From assembly GCA_000499405.2 (NCBI GenBank), contig HG738138.1, forward strand, positions 3,336,368-3,400,367: a stretch of DNA of 64,000 nt. Reading direction: 5' to 3'. Positions 50,911 to 64,000 of this stretch are shown here, in pieces (within the stretch, counting starts at the first letter, position 1; every line of letters begins with the position of its first letter). Under the pieces are notes generated by a model. That model worked only from the letters and a program-made list of their open reading frames with translations, ran no database searches and was not told where the DNA came from. Made by a program: the position numbers and the translations under genes. This DNA comes from Onchocerca volvulus (Eukaryota > Nematoda > Chromadorea > Rhabditida > Onchocercidae).

Positions 50911-53900
50911 ATGTTAACCAGAGAGCAGATCGCTGATCTTGCTGAAAGATTTTCAACGGTAGTTCTTGAATTCATTTTGGACTTTGCTGTTCAAATCAGT
51001 AATTGATTGATGTTTTTGTGTTTTTCTAATTACTGAATAATTAGAATGGATAAACCCACAATAATTTAATTGTACTAAGTCGTTAATCGTGCTTAGGTTG
51101 ATGAAAGTGGTTGCGGTACAATACCAGTGACAGATGTTCAGGAAGCACTCAAAATTGCAGGCATTGACCTTCCTGGTTTCCAGGTAAATTTGTTATTTTA
51201 TTGTGAAAACAGCGCTCAGTGAGTGAAATGCGAATTTGCTTTTGTTACATGTTAGAAGTAAGAAATATATTCATCTTATTGAGAAATATATTTTTCACCT
51301 TATATAAAATGCCTTTTTCTAGTTTCGCGAATTAATGAAACGTTATGGGAGCGCAAAGGACTTGGCATTCGATGACTTCCAAAATTTGTTTATTGAATTA
51401 CGTAGCGAAAAAGATCAGGAAGTGAATGAGTGGAAACAGCGAATTGGTTCAGTAACTGGTGCCTATACAGTAAAAGGCTTATCAGAACAAAGTAATGAGG
51501 AAATAGTACACACCATTCGAGTCGAGGTCTGTATTTTTGAAATAAATCCATTAATCCTGTAAATCTCTGTGGAATTTTTTTAATTTTCACTCATCTTTTC
51601 TTTTTAAATACTAAGAATTAATAAAAAATATCTCGTTGACATGCATTTTTTTAGGAGGAGGTAGCTTTTTCAAATTGGATCAACAGTAATTTATACAATG
51701 ATGCGGATTTGAAAAATTTGATACCTGTAAAAACTGATGGTGGAGACCTTTATCATAAAGTTCAAGATGGGCTTATCATATGGTAATGTCTCTTTGTGTC
51801 CTCTCAAATTCTTTCGTTCAGTCTGCATTTTGAGGAAGTGAGAAAAAAAAGGAGGAGGTCTGAATTAGACTGAGGTCATTACTTTAACTGCCATTTTCAG
51901 CAAACTTATCAATTTGGCAGTACCCGACACTATTGATGAAAGAGCCATCAACAAAAAGCATTTGAACACGTATACAAAACTGGAGAATTTGACATTGGCA
52001 CTTATGTCAGCACAAGCGATCGGTTGTAATATCGTTAATATCGATGGTGATGATTTGAGTAAGGGCAAACCACATCTTGTACTTGGTCTTCTATGGCAGA
52101 TCATTCGAGTAAGTGTTGTATTTTCCAAATTGTGCCTTGATTCAACGTTTTTTCGGGAAGGAATCTGTTTACGAAACCAGGTTCTTCATCTTTATCTCAT
52201 TTTGGGTCATGTTTAAAATAACATATGGATTTTGCGGTGGAATTCCTATTGCGGTTACATTTTAAATATTCAACATTACATGACTGAAGATTTGCAAACT
52301 TGTTGATTCCTCTTATGAAATATTTGTAAATAGAACTGAAATGCTGGTTTACTGAAGATTTTTTAATAATTATTTTAGTATTGCAGATCGGTTTATTCAA
52401 TCAAATTGACTTAAGACATGTGCCTGGATTATTTCGATTGTTGCAAGAGGGTGAGACGTTGGATGATTTGCGCAAGCTTTCACCAGAACAGATTTTGATA
52501 CGTTGGGTTAATCATCATTTAGCAAAGGTATTCTTATTGCAGTTTATTGCAGTTCATTTAGATATCACGAGTTTCCAATTTCTTTTATTTGCTGTATAAT
52601 CCACTTATTAACAGGATAAAATAGCATTTGATTTATTCCAAATTTTTTTCGAGATACAATGGATTTCAAAATGCGAAAAGAGTAGGAATTATCGAATTTG
52701 ATTGGGAATTTCCCCTCAATCGGAGATTTTAATCGATTGGGCTCAGCATTTTATATTTACTATCTCTCTGTTGATTATGTTGATCCTGATGGAATAAAGG
52801 CAAATTCAGTGTGGAAAATGAATTGTTATGTAATAATTGAAATGGACGAAATTAAATTAGAGATAAATTATTCAATATTATCTTAATAAGTTTTAAAGTT
52901 CAATTTTGATTTCATTTTGCTTCATCTGAATTATTTAAAGGCTGGCGTGGATCGGAGGCTAACGAATTTCACCTCGGATATTATCGACTCGGAAATTTAC
53001 ACTCATTTACTTAATGAAATTGCTCCAAAAGCAGCTAATGTGTCCCTTTATCCACTTTCTGTTAAGGTATGTATTTTTCAGCTCTTAATTTTAGTCGCTG
53101 ACAGCATTCAATAGCATTAGTGGTTAAAATAATGCTGGCTTTTTTTCCGCAGTTGAGTTTTATGGTACTTTTTTCTTCTTTGTGAAGTCGTTTTTTTTTT
53201 TTTTTTTTTTTTTTCAGGTTTCATAATCTTAACAGAATCATTGACTCTCATTTGTCTGTATATCATGTTTTTTAGTCTTAATCTTATCCGAACTTTAAGT
53301 TTACTATTTGCTCCGATTATTACTGTCGATTCTAAGAATTCTGTTCTTATTTCTCTAACCTTTGGTTATATCAACTTGTTCATTATTAAGTGGAATTCAT
53401 TTCACTCTTTTGAAAGGCTCTAAGTTACCTCAAAATAGTCCTTTCCCAACTCCTTATCAAAATATGAACATCGTTTTTTCGCATTCGAATATTGCGGGCT
53501 CAATGCGCTGCACAGCCGAGAAGCAGAACCGCATATCTTTGTCTGCTATCATATTTCGAAACTTAGCAATCTCATTTCAGATAATTTGACAGCAGAAAAA
53601 CTATCAGAAAGTAAATATTTAGACTCAAACATATTCATAAAGAGATTATACTACTAAAAAATTTTAAATTAAGTGCAAGATTTCGAAGCTTAGATACAGG
53701 TCACAGTAGAAAAAGTTCTTTGTATTGCTCACATTATCATAAAGAATATACAGTCAAACGACCTTTACATTTAGAAATTTTTTGCTCTCTGCCCACCAAA
53801 TTTTTCTTGTTTACCTGAAATTCGCAAATAAAAAGTGTTAAAAGTTCAAGTATTTCAGTTACTATACCAAAGGCAGAAAATAGTTATGGAAAAGAGCGGA

Positions 53901-55921
53901 CACTTGTAAATCTTCTGTCAATTTTACAGGGTAACATACAGAGAGCAGCGGCTATGTTGAATGAAGCTGAGAAGATTGACTGTCGTGAATTTGTTGCACC
54001 GAATGATGTTGCTCAAGGGAACTATAAATTAAATTTGGCATTTGTTGCCAATCTTTTCAATAAATGTCCAGGCCTTCCGGAGCCGGGAGCAGACGAAATT
54101 GGTGAGTTTTCTGGCCGTTATATCAAGAGAGACAAGAAAAAAAAAACGGGAATTGTTCTGATCTATTAGATTTTCGTATGTTATTTCGTCAGGGAGGAAA
54201 GGAAGGTATTTCTCGTTTTGTTATCTAGAAGCTTTCAAGCCATGGCTTACTAAATTCCGATTTGCTCGTAAATTTTATCTTGATTTGACGTCTTGCTTCA
54301 ATGCATCGAAGTTTGGATTTTTCAGAAATCGACGCTGCTGATGAAACACGTGAAGAAAAGACATATAGGAATTGGATGAATAGTATGGGTGTTGATCCAC
54401 ACGTCAATTGGCTGTATAGCGATCTCTGCAGCGGTGTTATTATTTTTCAAGTTAGTTTCAAGTTAGTTTCAGTGTCTTTAATGTGTTATTGATCATGAGG
54501 ACGGAAACTACTTCAGCAAATAGTGATATGGCTTTAAATTCATTTTTTGATTTGTTTGTCGGCTAGGTGATTTCTTATAAATTAACTGTTGAATTGCTAT
54601 CAAGATCTTTTTTCCAGCTTTATGATATAATTCGCCCCGGAATAGTAAATTGGAAACGAGTGGTTAAGAAGTTTTCCAAATTAAAAGGTATGATGGACCA
54701 AATACAAAACTGCAACTACGCAATTGAACTTGGTAAACAGCTGCGGTTTTCATTGGTTGGAATACAGGGTAAAGACATTTATGATGGCAATCAGACGCTT
54801 ACACTTGGTTTGTTTATTCATAATTTCGTAAAAGACCGTATGTGGTCTAAATGTTCGGAATATACATTCATTAGTGGTTATCACTAAAATGAATTCAACA
54901 ATTTTATGCATATGATCATAAGAAATATTCTCTTTGGCGATTCTTAAGAAGTTTAAGAATAAAAGTATCAGTTAAGTATGAGAAAGTTATGACATCGTCA
55001 AAGGTTCTTCTAATCGTAATTTTTTTTTTTTCAGCTTTGGTATGGCAACTGATGCGCGCCTATACTTTAACTGTATTGGCACAGTGTACGCAGAGCGGTG
55101 ATTCCTTGGCAACTGATAAAGAAATTATTGCTTGGGTAAATGAGAAAGTATGTTTTATGAATGTAATGATATCATAAAACCCTGTAAAAGTTTACAGATT
55201 CAATGTGTTCGATTTTTCTATCCTTCATTCAAAACATACAGCATGATTTGACCTGTCATGATGTAAGTTTTTTAAAATGTGTGAGTGACACTGACGACCG
55301 CTTACCACATTTACAGTTAGCGTCCTCTGGTCGAAAAAGATTTATAAAGAGCTTTCAAGACCAAACAGTATCCGACGCTTGTGTTGTTCTGGATCTTATT
55401 GAATCGATCAAACCAGGTACCATCAGTTACTCGCTCGTAAAAACCGGTACTGCTGAGGTTAGTTTTATTTTTAGCTATTGATTTACATATTGGAAATCAC
55501 CATTTTGACTGCTGTTCAAGATGAATGACTATATCAAATCTGTTATTTCGTTCAGTTAAGGTTTATCAATTATTTTCTGGGGAAATTCATATGTTTTCCA
55601 TAAGTTTGTGTTACAGCTGTCATTTTCGGTTACACTTTCTTACAGAATAATTTGGAGAATGCAAAATACGCAATCACATCAGGACGTAAAATTGGTGCGA
55701 AAATCTATGCTCTGCCAGAAGATATCGTTGAAGTTCGTGTTTTCTTTTCCATTCGCGCACAAGGCTTTATCTACAGTTTCATTCGAAACTTTGACATGGA
55801 AATATTTTAGGTTAAACCGAGAATGGTAATGACTGTTTTTGCATGCTTAATGGCGCGTGATTATATGCCCAACGTGAAAGAAATATCATCTCCGATAGAA
55901 CCATTGGAGAACCACGGATAA
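50911..55921 (+). CDS. plst-1: Plastin/fimbrin, actin-bundling protein
   Basis: Cross-links F-actin into bundles through two pairs of calponin-homology (CH) domains; in worms it supports cortical contractility. Exons: 50911-50958, 51097-51183, 51323-51526, 51655-51782, 51901-52108, 52387-52527, 52941-53066, 53930-54101, 54326-54450, 54618-54807, 55035-55147, 55317-55457, 55646-55732, 55811-55921; total 1881 nt, 626 aa, the usual family length (about 627-630). An N-terminal EF-hand region covers about 1-80. CH1 (from about 115) contains [18 protein letters not shown] [13 protein letters not shown] and [16 protein letters not shown]2 lies about 260-370, CH3 about 385-495 ([14 protein letters not shown]), CH4 about 510-615 ([13 protein letters not shown]). 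The EF loops lack most calcium ligands: loop 1 has Cys and Thr at positions 5 and 7, and loop 2 is missing several residues. The family match is unambiguous; the ATG is chosen because the N-terminal helix aligns from there. Confidence 0.96.
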
Positions 55922-58900
55922 AAATTGCTGGAATTCCCAGCTGACGTTTCTACCCTATTGATCTTGATGTTATTAATGTGCCCCATATCTTTTTTTTTTT
56001 TAATATAATCATCTAGAATATATGGCGGAAAATGAAAATACTAGAATCATAAATTACATTGAAGATCACGAAGTTATTGCAGAATATAACTTTTAGAGAA
56101 ACTGTTACATTGCTTAAAAGGAAATTTAATGTAGTAAATACCGCAGAAAAAAACTATGATGCTTTGATTTTATTCATTTAATGACTACATACCATATCTT
56201 TAGCAATCATTCCTTTTTTCGTTATCTCGGACAATGTTCATTTGGTAGTTTAATGACCAGCAATTTTTATTATGTTGATATATGATTGTTTTTCATACCC
56301 TATGTTTCCAACATCTACTTCGTAATAACTTTAATTTATGGTTTCATTTGTACCATTGTGTTTATTTTGGTTGCACAAACAACACGCTTTAAAAGTAAGG
56401 ACTTCCTCACTGGGATGAAAAGAAAAAGTTGTAAGCTCTTGTATTCAGTATTTCTGTGATTAATGCAGTTTTATATCTAATTCATGTATCAGTTTGCTAA
56501 TTTATCTCGCACTCTTCCGATCGATTTGACAGCATTCTTATGACGTTATTGTCATTCGCATTAGTAATCTATCTGCAATGCATTAGAAACAAGCCAGAAG
56601 AGCGAGCAAATTGGGATATTCTTTTATGGAAGTCAAAGGACACATTTGATGCATCAACAGGCTTCCATAATTTTTTCCAAATATTGTAACAATTTATGCA
56701 CATTTCGGGTTGATCGTTATCCTTTGATTAAAAACCTTCTGACTTATTTTCCACGGAATGATACTTTAAGATGGTTCGACCATGTCTTCCAGAATTGCGG
56801 TTATGTTTTGAAGTATTGGCTTCCATATTGGCCGCTTTGTGCTGATAGCGATCTTAAGCTAGGGAGCCAGGTTGGATTCATAGAGCTCCAAATCTTTCAT
56901 TTCAAGAGATTCCGAGGACTGGAATTACATGAGATAAATATATTTTGGCAAATAATTCAGACGTTTGTGCTGAGTGCAACGGTATCAGATGTCCTTTATG
57001 AGTGTGCGGCTTCGTTATGCAAAAGTTCCTTACTAATACCTAGCTGAACAATGGTTCTTAGCATGCAGCTGCAAATCGTTTGCATCTGATACCTCTATTT
57101 ACTTAAGACTGTTTACCTTTGATGAAGAGTTTCATACGATAACTATAACGAACATTCATTAAAATATTAGTTCACCAATTAGTGGAAATTTTTGAGGAAA
57201 ATTGCTGTATTTTCGACAATCTGAGACTGTCTGCTGTGAAGATCATAGCATAAATCATTTGAATAAATTAACTTTATTTGACATTTATTATGCAAGATGC
57301 AGCAATGAATTTAGAAGAAGATCAAAAGCCGGAATTTAGAGTTATAACAATTATAATATTACGACTTGTAATTTTAGTGCCTTATGAGTATTGCACGACA
57401 AAACGTAAACAGTTCAATAAGCTTTGCAAATCGATGGCGCTGTTAAGCAACTTTTACCAGAATAGATGACGGATAACGACTGAATATAAGATAGAAGTGG
57501 TGGATCGGACAGGAGCAGAGAATAAATGGCGAAGCCAAACTTGGAGGATGAAAATTGTGTCATGGAATCAATGCACAAGCATGGAGATTTGTATGTGATG
57601 TCACTTTTTCTGTTTCTGACTCGGGAATTGTTCATCGTGCCTCAAGTTTCCATCTCTCTCTAAAAATTACAAAAAAAAGTTCCATTCCCAGAAGAATTTC
57701 TCCTTACATTCTATGCTCACTCCATCTTCTTTAGACCTTCCTGAGAATGGGAATGAAATCCATAAGTTTTAAAACATAGGACGAACATGCAATACTGAAA
57801 TGGTTAATAGTAGAAAGATTGGCACAGTTGTTGCATGAATCCGTCAAATCTGATTTCGATCTGAATTAGCAAATGTTTACATGAAGTAGACGCGAGAGAT
57901 TATATCGCATTCCTTCAAAAAATTTTGCTCACTGCATAAGAAAGATTCTGGACCAATGAATAAAATGAAACTCTTGACTGCTGTCGATTGATCTATTTTA
58001 TTTTCAACAAGTAAGAAGTTTTAGAGAAAACTTAGGAAACGCACTGTATTGAGTATCCCATGAACCGAATTGTTTCGGGTAAAAAAAAAATCTCTGCTTG
58101 TTCGTCCAAACGGTAATAAGTTCAGAATGATTATTTGAATCATTACCAATAGAAGTTCACAATAATTAAACCAGAATCACAGTTGTCCAAAAGCTCCATA
58201 TCAACAATAACAAAATGTTTGCAGTGGTGACACTCAACCGATAGTGCTCAATGATTTGAAATTATTTTTATCTGGTCAAAAATTTATTCGTATTGCCCTG
58301 CACAAATAATCTCGACATTATTTTCTATTTAATTTCAAAACTTTACCTATCTGATTATGAAAATCTTGTTCCACTGTACAGTGAATTCAAAATTTATTTG
58401 CCTATTCACTTCAACACATTATCAGAACGCTTTATCTATCCAGTGCAAGACATAACAAGTTTGATTGTAAAATCAGGTCTTCTTGATCAATCGTTCACGG
58501 ATAAATCAAACTTCTGTTATGCCAATTTCTCGTCCATATCCTGAATGCTTCTAATGCAGAATAATTCATACGCTCGTTTTCCTAACAGTTACAACAACAG
58601 GATCGATTGTTGTAAATACCAATTATTTTCGCGGCTTTTTCTACATTTCCAACCACGTTTCCGTTAGAAACGTCTTGTTAATAACATTCAGAAAAAATTA
58701 GGAAAAGAAAACCATTATTCGTAAATTTCATGAGAGCTACAGTCGTCGCAAGAAAAAAGCATAACGATTCTATTCGGTAATGCGTAACAATAATAATAAT
58801 GTTTGTTTCGTTTTCTCCACCTATCCTGTGAAGTAAACTCATACTGCCACATTGCTGTTCAGCCGTCGCAAGCAGACCACACCTGAAAAGCTCGGGGACC

Positions 58901-61360
58901 ACACACGATGTTTTATCTGCGTCAAGACAACATTTTGACAGATTACATGACTATGACATATATGCATGAACATAACCATTATGATGTTCTACTAATACAC
59001 GCTCATATTTGAATTAGCTAAAAGAAAAAACTCGAGCTTGAGTTGTTGAGTTATTGTAAAAATAGTTGTGAAACCGAGCATTCTCGAAGTTTCTGGTGCT
59101 TCAGTTTCTTTGGAAGCTCGCAGATGCATCAGTTTCAACTTCTAGCGCGAATGCGATCGCAAGAGCTACGAGAACTCTGAAAATATCAACCAAACAGGCA
59201 AAATTCGTACAAATCAAATGGAGTTGGTGTTACACCTGAAGATTCATTCATTCAATTAAATGACAACAGCGTACTTTTATCGACTAGTATGTGCTCTAAA
59301 ATTAGGTTTCAGCTGGGCTATCTTAAAGTTCATTTTTAGAATCACAATTTACATCGAAATGAACATAATTTATGCATAAAAAGTTGGGAGATCAAATTCT
59401 CTGTAGCATCAAGACAATCTCATAAATTAATTATCACCATCTCTTTGTCGTAAAAGTTTCTCGATGCTTGGTTGTACAGACGAATAGATACAAAAGTTTT
59501 ATTGATTGATGCTGGGATTAATTTTAATCTTATATTAAAGATAAATAATTATCCGAAAACATTGCTAGCAGATCGATCATAGATTTTCTTCGTTATTCCT
59601 CGAACATTCTTTGAGAGTTCTGTTTCATTTGATTCAGGTTTATTTTCGTTCTGATGCTTATGATCCAAATGATGACCTTAACTCTCCATACAGTGAGAAT
59701 TTGTATACTACATGTCAATCCAAGTACAATTTACATGTTATTTTGTTAACTTGCAGCGTAAAGGAAGTTAATTTACAACAAATTTTAATATGAAGGAACT
59801 TTGCTTGCCACTTGTCAACTACAGCACAATTTACAACATGTGTTAATTTAGTGCAAAGGTCAAAAGCTTGGTTATTGAAAAACCAAAAACTTGTTTATCC
59901 GAAATTTTCTATATGTAAGGATTCGTTGATTATTTCGTCAAATTTATATTCTATAAAAATACTTCGGTTTTTTCAACACCACCCGCTCCTTCCATCCTTC
60001 CTCGCACGTCAATTACTCTTCTTCCATCTTCTCAATCGCATTTTCCTACTAAATGCAGAAAGTTTTTCAGACGTTGAAAGAATTCATCTCAAAGCTCAAA
60101 AATCATTGAGTTTGCTTTCATCACGCTTCATCACTAATTGATCCGGATATCCTTCACTACATAAATCATTGTTGAGACTATATTGAAATGTTTCGTGTTT
60201 CTAACAATGGAGAAACTCTTCATGAAATCTTTCTTAACATTTCTTCAGGAATTACTTCATCAGATTATATTTTGATGTACAATATGTATCGTAAAACTAA
60301 TGCTGGATAGGCTATTAACCAGAGAGAAATATTCTTTGAAGGAAATATATGCTTTTACATCGATGCGTCAAGTTGGCAAGCGGAATATTGGAAATGAAAT
60401 CATTCCTCATTCTATGAAATGGCGCAAGAAAAAGCGAATCAATGAATATTTAGTGATATCGATGAAGAGCCGCCAGATGACCAGTACTTAATCGAACCAC
60501 AACAAAACAATAGTGCAAATAACAAGGATTACAAACACTGAAGTCTTCAGTTCTTAATATCATTACTGAATCCTTTACCGATTTGAAACTTTTCTCCTCT
60601 TTTCTTACAAACGAGTTTCTTAATTATACAACTTAGTATTTCCTTAGATCGATCATTCCCGGAAAATCAGGATTTTATTTCAACATTAAAGTCCTGATAG
60701 AGGAAATACAAGTGGCTATCGAAGAATTACTGAACAGCAAAATGTTGCAATCATTCAAGACTTACAGAAGCAACGCTGATCAAGAAAGTGATAAGATATG
60801 CAAATCTAAGAGAGATAGTGCAAAAATGGTACGATCTGAATGCATCACTGATTTGCAATAAACACGTTCATTTCATGCGACCAACACTCCTTATCATTAG
60901 TTTCTCATTCAGATTCCACTTGGCTTGCAGGTTTCCGTCCGAGTTGCAACGAAGTGCGGATGGAGTCGGGGGGAAATGGAGTCTGCGGTACCGAGAATCT
61001 TCGTATGAGATTCTGTTTCATCTTACTATAAGCAATCGCTTCGTACATGAATTTTTGAATAGACAAGAAGAGGGTGTGGAATTACATTGTGAAGGTCATA
61101 TATCTTCTGAATTCTATAATTTCGCTAACAGCGAAGTAATTTTGTTTTCATATCTAATCACTATCATTTTAGGTAAAGGTACTGATACAGATAATGCATA
61201 AAACCTGAAATATGACTTCAAAAATGAATGTAAGTGCTTCAGATATTTACAGCTTACCTTTGATGTTGTCAAAATAGAATCATTATTCTGCATTTATGTA
61301 TATTATTGAAATGTTCAAAAAAATTTTAAGACTGTTAAGAATGGCTCTACAAATCTGCAA
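55922..61360. other. Plastin 3' flank and unassigned region with short open frames
   Basis: Plastin's 3' UTR should occupy the left end. Beyond it are several short frames with protein-like composition: 56540-56689 (49 aa, hydrophobic start then charged), 57526-57663 (45 aa, hydrophobic end), 58226-58309, 58293-58544, a 30-codon acidic frame at 60452-60541 starting SDIDEEPPDDQYL, and a frame at about 60788-61201. Several follow acceptor-like AG sites. I could not join them into one frame or recognise any domain, so I do not call a gene. It could be a fast-evolving gene, a decayed gene or chance. Confidence 0.4.
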
Positions 61361-64000
61361 ATGCTGTTTGAAAATGCTGATTTGAAACCGAAGTTGACTT
61401 TTATTGGCGGCGGTAAGATGGCAACCGCTCTCATCTCTGGTTTTGAATCTGCTGGTAAGTTGCATTGAATATCTTTCAAATTTAATTCAGAACATTGACA
61501 AGAGATTGGGTACTATATATAGATACTATAGGCCCCTTTTCTGCTAATTTTCAGACGTACTTTATGTAATTTTATAATATCAGATCAAATCTAACCGCAC
61601 GAAATAATCATGCTTTATTTTTTATTAATTTTTAGCTGTTAATTTTGTTTCGTTGCTGTAAAAGGAGAGACTTTATCGATTAAAAAAGTTTGCCTGTAAC
61701 TGTATCTTTGTACAGATAAATATTGAAATGCTGTAACAGTTGTATGTCTTTCAGGTCTCATAACTAAAGATGACGTTGCCGTCAGTGTTAGAAGAGAATC
61801 ATCTGCACAGCGATGGAAGGTATTATGTTTGGAGATTTTATGAAAAGTTTAAAAATATAGATTTACATGCCATAATTCATGTTTGGAGTGCCTTTTATTA
61901 ACAAACATTTTACTGAGAAATTCAATTTGCAGCAGTTGGGATATGAAAATGTGTACACATCCAGTGATATTCTGATTCGAGATCATGGTCAAGGTATGCA
62001 CTTTTTTTTTGTATTCATGGTACCATTAGCAGTATATACTATTCTCTGATAACAGTTAGTGTAATTTGTAAAGTTAAACTCTATTTCAAATTTTTATACT
62101 CTTCGATGTACATTCTAGACTATTTGGATTTTTTTATTCACATTAATAAATAAAGCATTTAACAAGATATTTGGCTCGAATAAGTCAAATGGGTCTATAA
62201 TAACAATTTAAATAATGTTGTGAATTTTTCGCTAACGCATATTTTTTTACATGGAACTAGTTCTCGTATCAAACCACAAATTTTTGCTATTTTGTTTCAA
62301 TTATTTCTTTTTTTTTCTGCATGTTTTTGTCACTCCATTTTATTTAATTTCTTCATTTTTAGTATTGTGAAGTTGGAGAAATTTAATAGTGATTCTTCAT
62401 ATCGTGAATGGAAAATCATCAAAACATTAAAAATACTGTGATTTCCAGGGATTGTTTTTTTGTCGGTAAAGCCAGAGATGCGCACAGCAGTGTTGAACGA
62501 GCTGAGCAATAATGCGTTTATAAATACTCCGTTAATTATCTCTGTTATGGGTGGAGTTGACGTGAAAACATTGGAGAGAGAAGTATATTTTCTTAATGTT
62601 GTTTCAAAAATTTACTGTTAATTCCAGGATTTTTAATGCTGAAATTTTTTAATAGACACATTCTGATAATGGAGATGAATTAGCGAACTTCTCAAGTCGA
62701 AATTTTGAGATGAACGCACGAAAAAAATAAATTTTCCAAAACATAAAGATTAGGAACAAAATGGAGAGATCAGAAAAAAAATCAGATCTCATTTTCTTAA
62801 TGTAATATAACGATCAGACGCATAGTTTTCACAGCTTTGTAACTTTTAAGAAAATGTATCTATCTTCTTTGATTTATTTGGTGGGATATTTCTAAGCTGC
62901 CTGATAATTTTAAAGGAATTTGAGGTTGCGGCTAAAGGTTATATCTTAGAACGTGGATTGGTACGTCTAATGCCAAACCTTCCGGTTACTGTATGCTCTG
63001 GAGCATCGGTGATGTGCTATAGCTCATACCTGCAGCAAGAAAAGGTCCCGAATGCTATTTTCTTTCTTTTTTTTTTTTTTTTTAATGTTCGTATTTATTG
63101 AATCTCTAAGTAAGTAGCGGGTGTAATAAGAAGAAAACTAAATGATTTTAAAGTACATTTATTTATTTATTTTTTAATTTTTTTTTGTCAAAAAGATAAT
63201 ATCAAATTTCAGCTGTTGCACTGTAGCTCTTTTATAGATTGATTTAATTCAGTGCATGATGCATCATGTTGGTATTTGTTCGGTAATCAGTGAAAAATCA
63301 TTTGATGCTGCTACAGCAATCGCAGGATGTGGACCAGCTTTTGTTAGTTTTGATACCGTTCCTTCGAGAATGTTTCCTCTGTCGATGTTCTGCTTATGTC
63401 GCCTCATTATTCTGATTTACAGTTATATCTCGATTCTCTTTCCTCATTTTGGGAAAGTGAGCTTCAAAAAAAAAAAGATCCTCTAGGATTTCATTGCTAG
63501 AATTTCATCACAAATCGTGAAAAATTATAACATTGCTGAATTTCAGATATTCATGGCAATCGAAGCATTGTCTGATGGGGGTGTCCTTGGTGGTATTGAT
63601 CGAACAACTTCAATAAAATTAGCTGCTCAGACGGTTATGGTAAACTGCTTGAGAAATTTATTTTTATGCGTTTTTTGTGTGCTTGCAGATTTATATAAGA
63701 GGCCATTCATATAACCTAGGCTTTTTCTTTTTCATTACGACATTAACACTCATTATTCTGGTGGAATAAAATGTCGAGCTCATTATGCTGAATAATTCAT
63801 TTGTTCTTACTTAATCCTCAGAAATCCAATGTACATTACCCGGTTCACGTAGAGTCCATTTTTTTCTACTCTATGAAATGCATATTGTTAGACATGCCAC
63901 TCTGAATGGTTTTATTTATACGAATTAACATTAAAAACAGATATTTCCGGTTTCGGTTTATGAATTGTGTCTACCTCGTGTGTCAAAAATATGCGGTATG
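61361..64000 (+). CDS. pycr-1: Pyrroline-5-carboxylate reductase, 3' end beyond window
   Basis: Catalyses the last step of proline synthesis, NAD(P)H-dependent reduction of pyrroline-5-carboxylate, usually as a decamer in mitochondria or cytosol. Visible exons: 61361-61454, 61755-61819, 61933-61993, 62449-62582, 62916-63044, 63253-63342, 63547-63639; 666 nt, 222 residues so far, all phases agree. The Rossmann fold starts KLTFIGGGKMATALISGF, with FLSVKPEM near the end of the NAD-binding half. VRLMPNLPVTV and GCGPAF mark the substrate-binding and dimerisation part, then AIEALSDGG. The C-terminal signature region (HPGQLKDxVxSPGG in relatives) is not seen and must lie beyond the edge. The first residues (MLFENADLKPK) look too short and polar for a mitochondrial targeting peptide. 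The exon 5 donor (GTCCCG) is weak. Exon 3 might begin three bases later at a second CAG. The symbol is by family. Confidence 0.92.

Noticed and set aside
55240..55316. Possible extra plastin exon before LASSGRKRF
   Set aside because: Joining the exon ending VNEK directly to LASSGRKRF gives the family spacing in the CH4 region; inclusion would add an insertion not seen in plastins.
56646..57047. 133-codon open frame after plastin
   Set aside because: Its start overlaps another frame and it shows no domain. It is mentioned only as part of the unassigned cluster, not as a gene.
61521..61715. Possible coding in P5C reductase intron 1
   Set aside because: Exons 1 and 2 join in frame to give the Rossmann motif and following helix with normal spacing; nothing between is needed.
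1..64000. CRISPR arrays, operon-type bacterial genes, rRNA, or Wolbachia insertion
   Set aside because: No regularly spaced repeats, ribosome-binding-site-led gene runs or recognisable bacterial proteins or rRNA were seen. A decayed bacterial insertion in the 56-61 kb interval cannot be excluded by eye.

Overview
This is an AT-rich eukaryotic window from a nematode, most likely a filarial or related spirurid species. That placement is an inference. It rests on the AT-rich intergenic and intronic DNA full of A/T tracts, genes split into many 50-390 bp exons with TTTCAG-like acceptors, putative trans-splice acceptors just before several start codons, a patched-related gene of the type expanded in nematodes, and a DAF-19-type X-box upstream of a cilium gene. 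I see no prokaryotic genes and no intact transposon.

I could rebuild eight protein genes exon by exon. In seven complete ones the exon lengths sum to an uninterrupted reading frame; the eighth runs off the right edge. From left to right: 1-8.5 kb, no convincing gene. 8.5-14.4 kb (+), an EF-hand/Rab GTPase of the RASEF family. 16.2-24.8 kb (-), a patched-related 12-TM-type protein. 27.7-28.1 kb (-), a tiny three-exon gene resembling BORCS7. 28.2-31.8 kb (-), an asparagine-synthetase-domain protein (ASNSD1). 33.7-36.6 kb (+), BBS4. 37.5-38.8 kb (+), an SRSF1-type splicing factor. About 40-50.9 kb, an 11-kb stretch with repeats but no supported gene. 50.9-55.9 kb (+), plastin/fimbrin. 56-61.3 kb, unassigned DNA with scattered short open frames. 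61.4 kb to the edge (+), pyrroline-5-carboxylate reductase.

The genes are mostly unrelated housekeeping and cell-biology functions: vesicle traffic, membrane sterol/lipid-type transport, lysosome positioning, cilium trafficking, splicing, actin bundling and proline synthesis. Two arrangements matter. ASNSD1 and the BORCS7-like gene lie head to tail with 126 bp between stop and start, as expected of a trans-spliced nematode operon. ASNSD1 and BBS4 are divergent and share a 1.9-kb region that holds a perfect X-box and an imperfect hairpin.

The most interesting observations are the previously overlooked-looking BORCS7-like small gene, the X-box for BBS4, an ASNSD1 that lacks the N-terminal glutaminase nucleophile, a plastin whose calcium-binding loops look dead, an SRSF1 with almost no RS domain, and non-canonical introns (one GC-AG, one apparent AT-AG). 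No clearly novel multi-gene system is visible.
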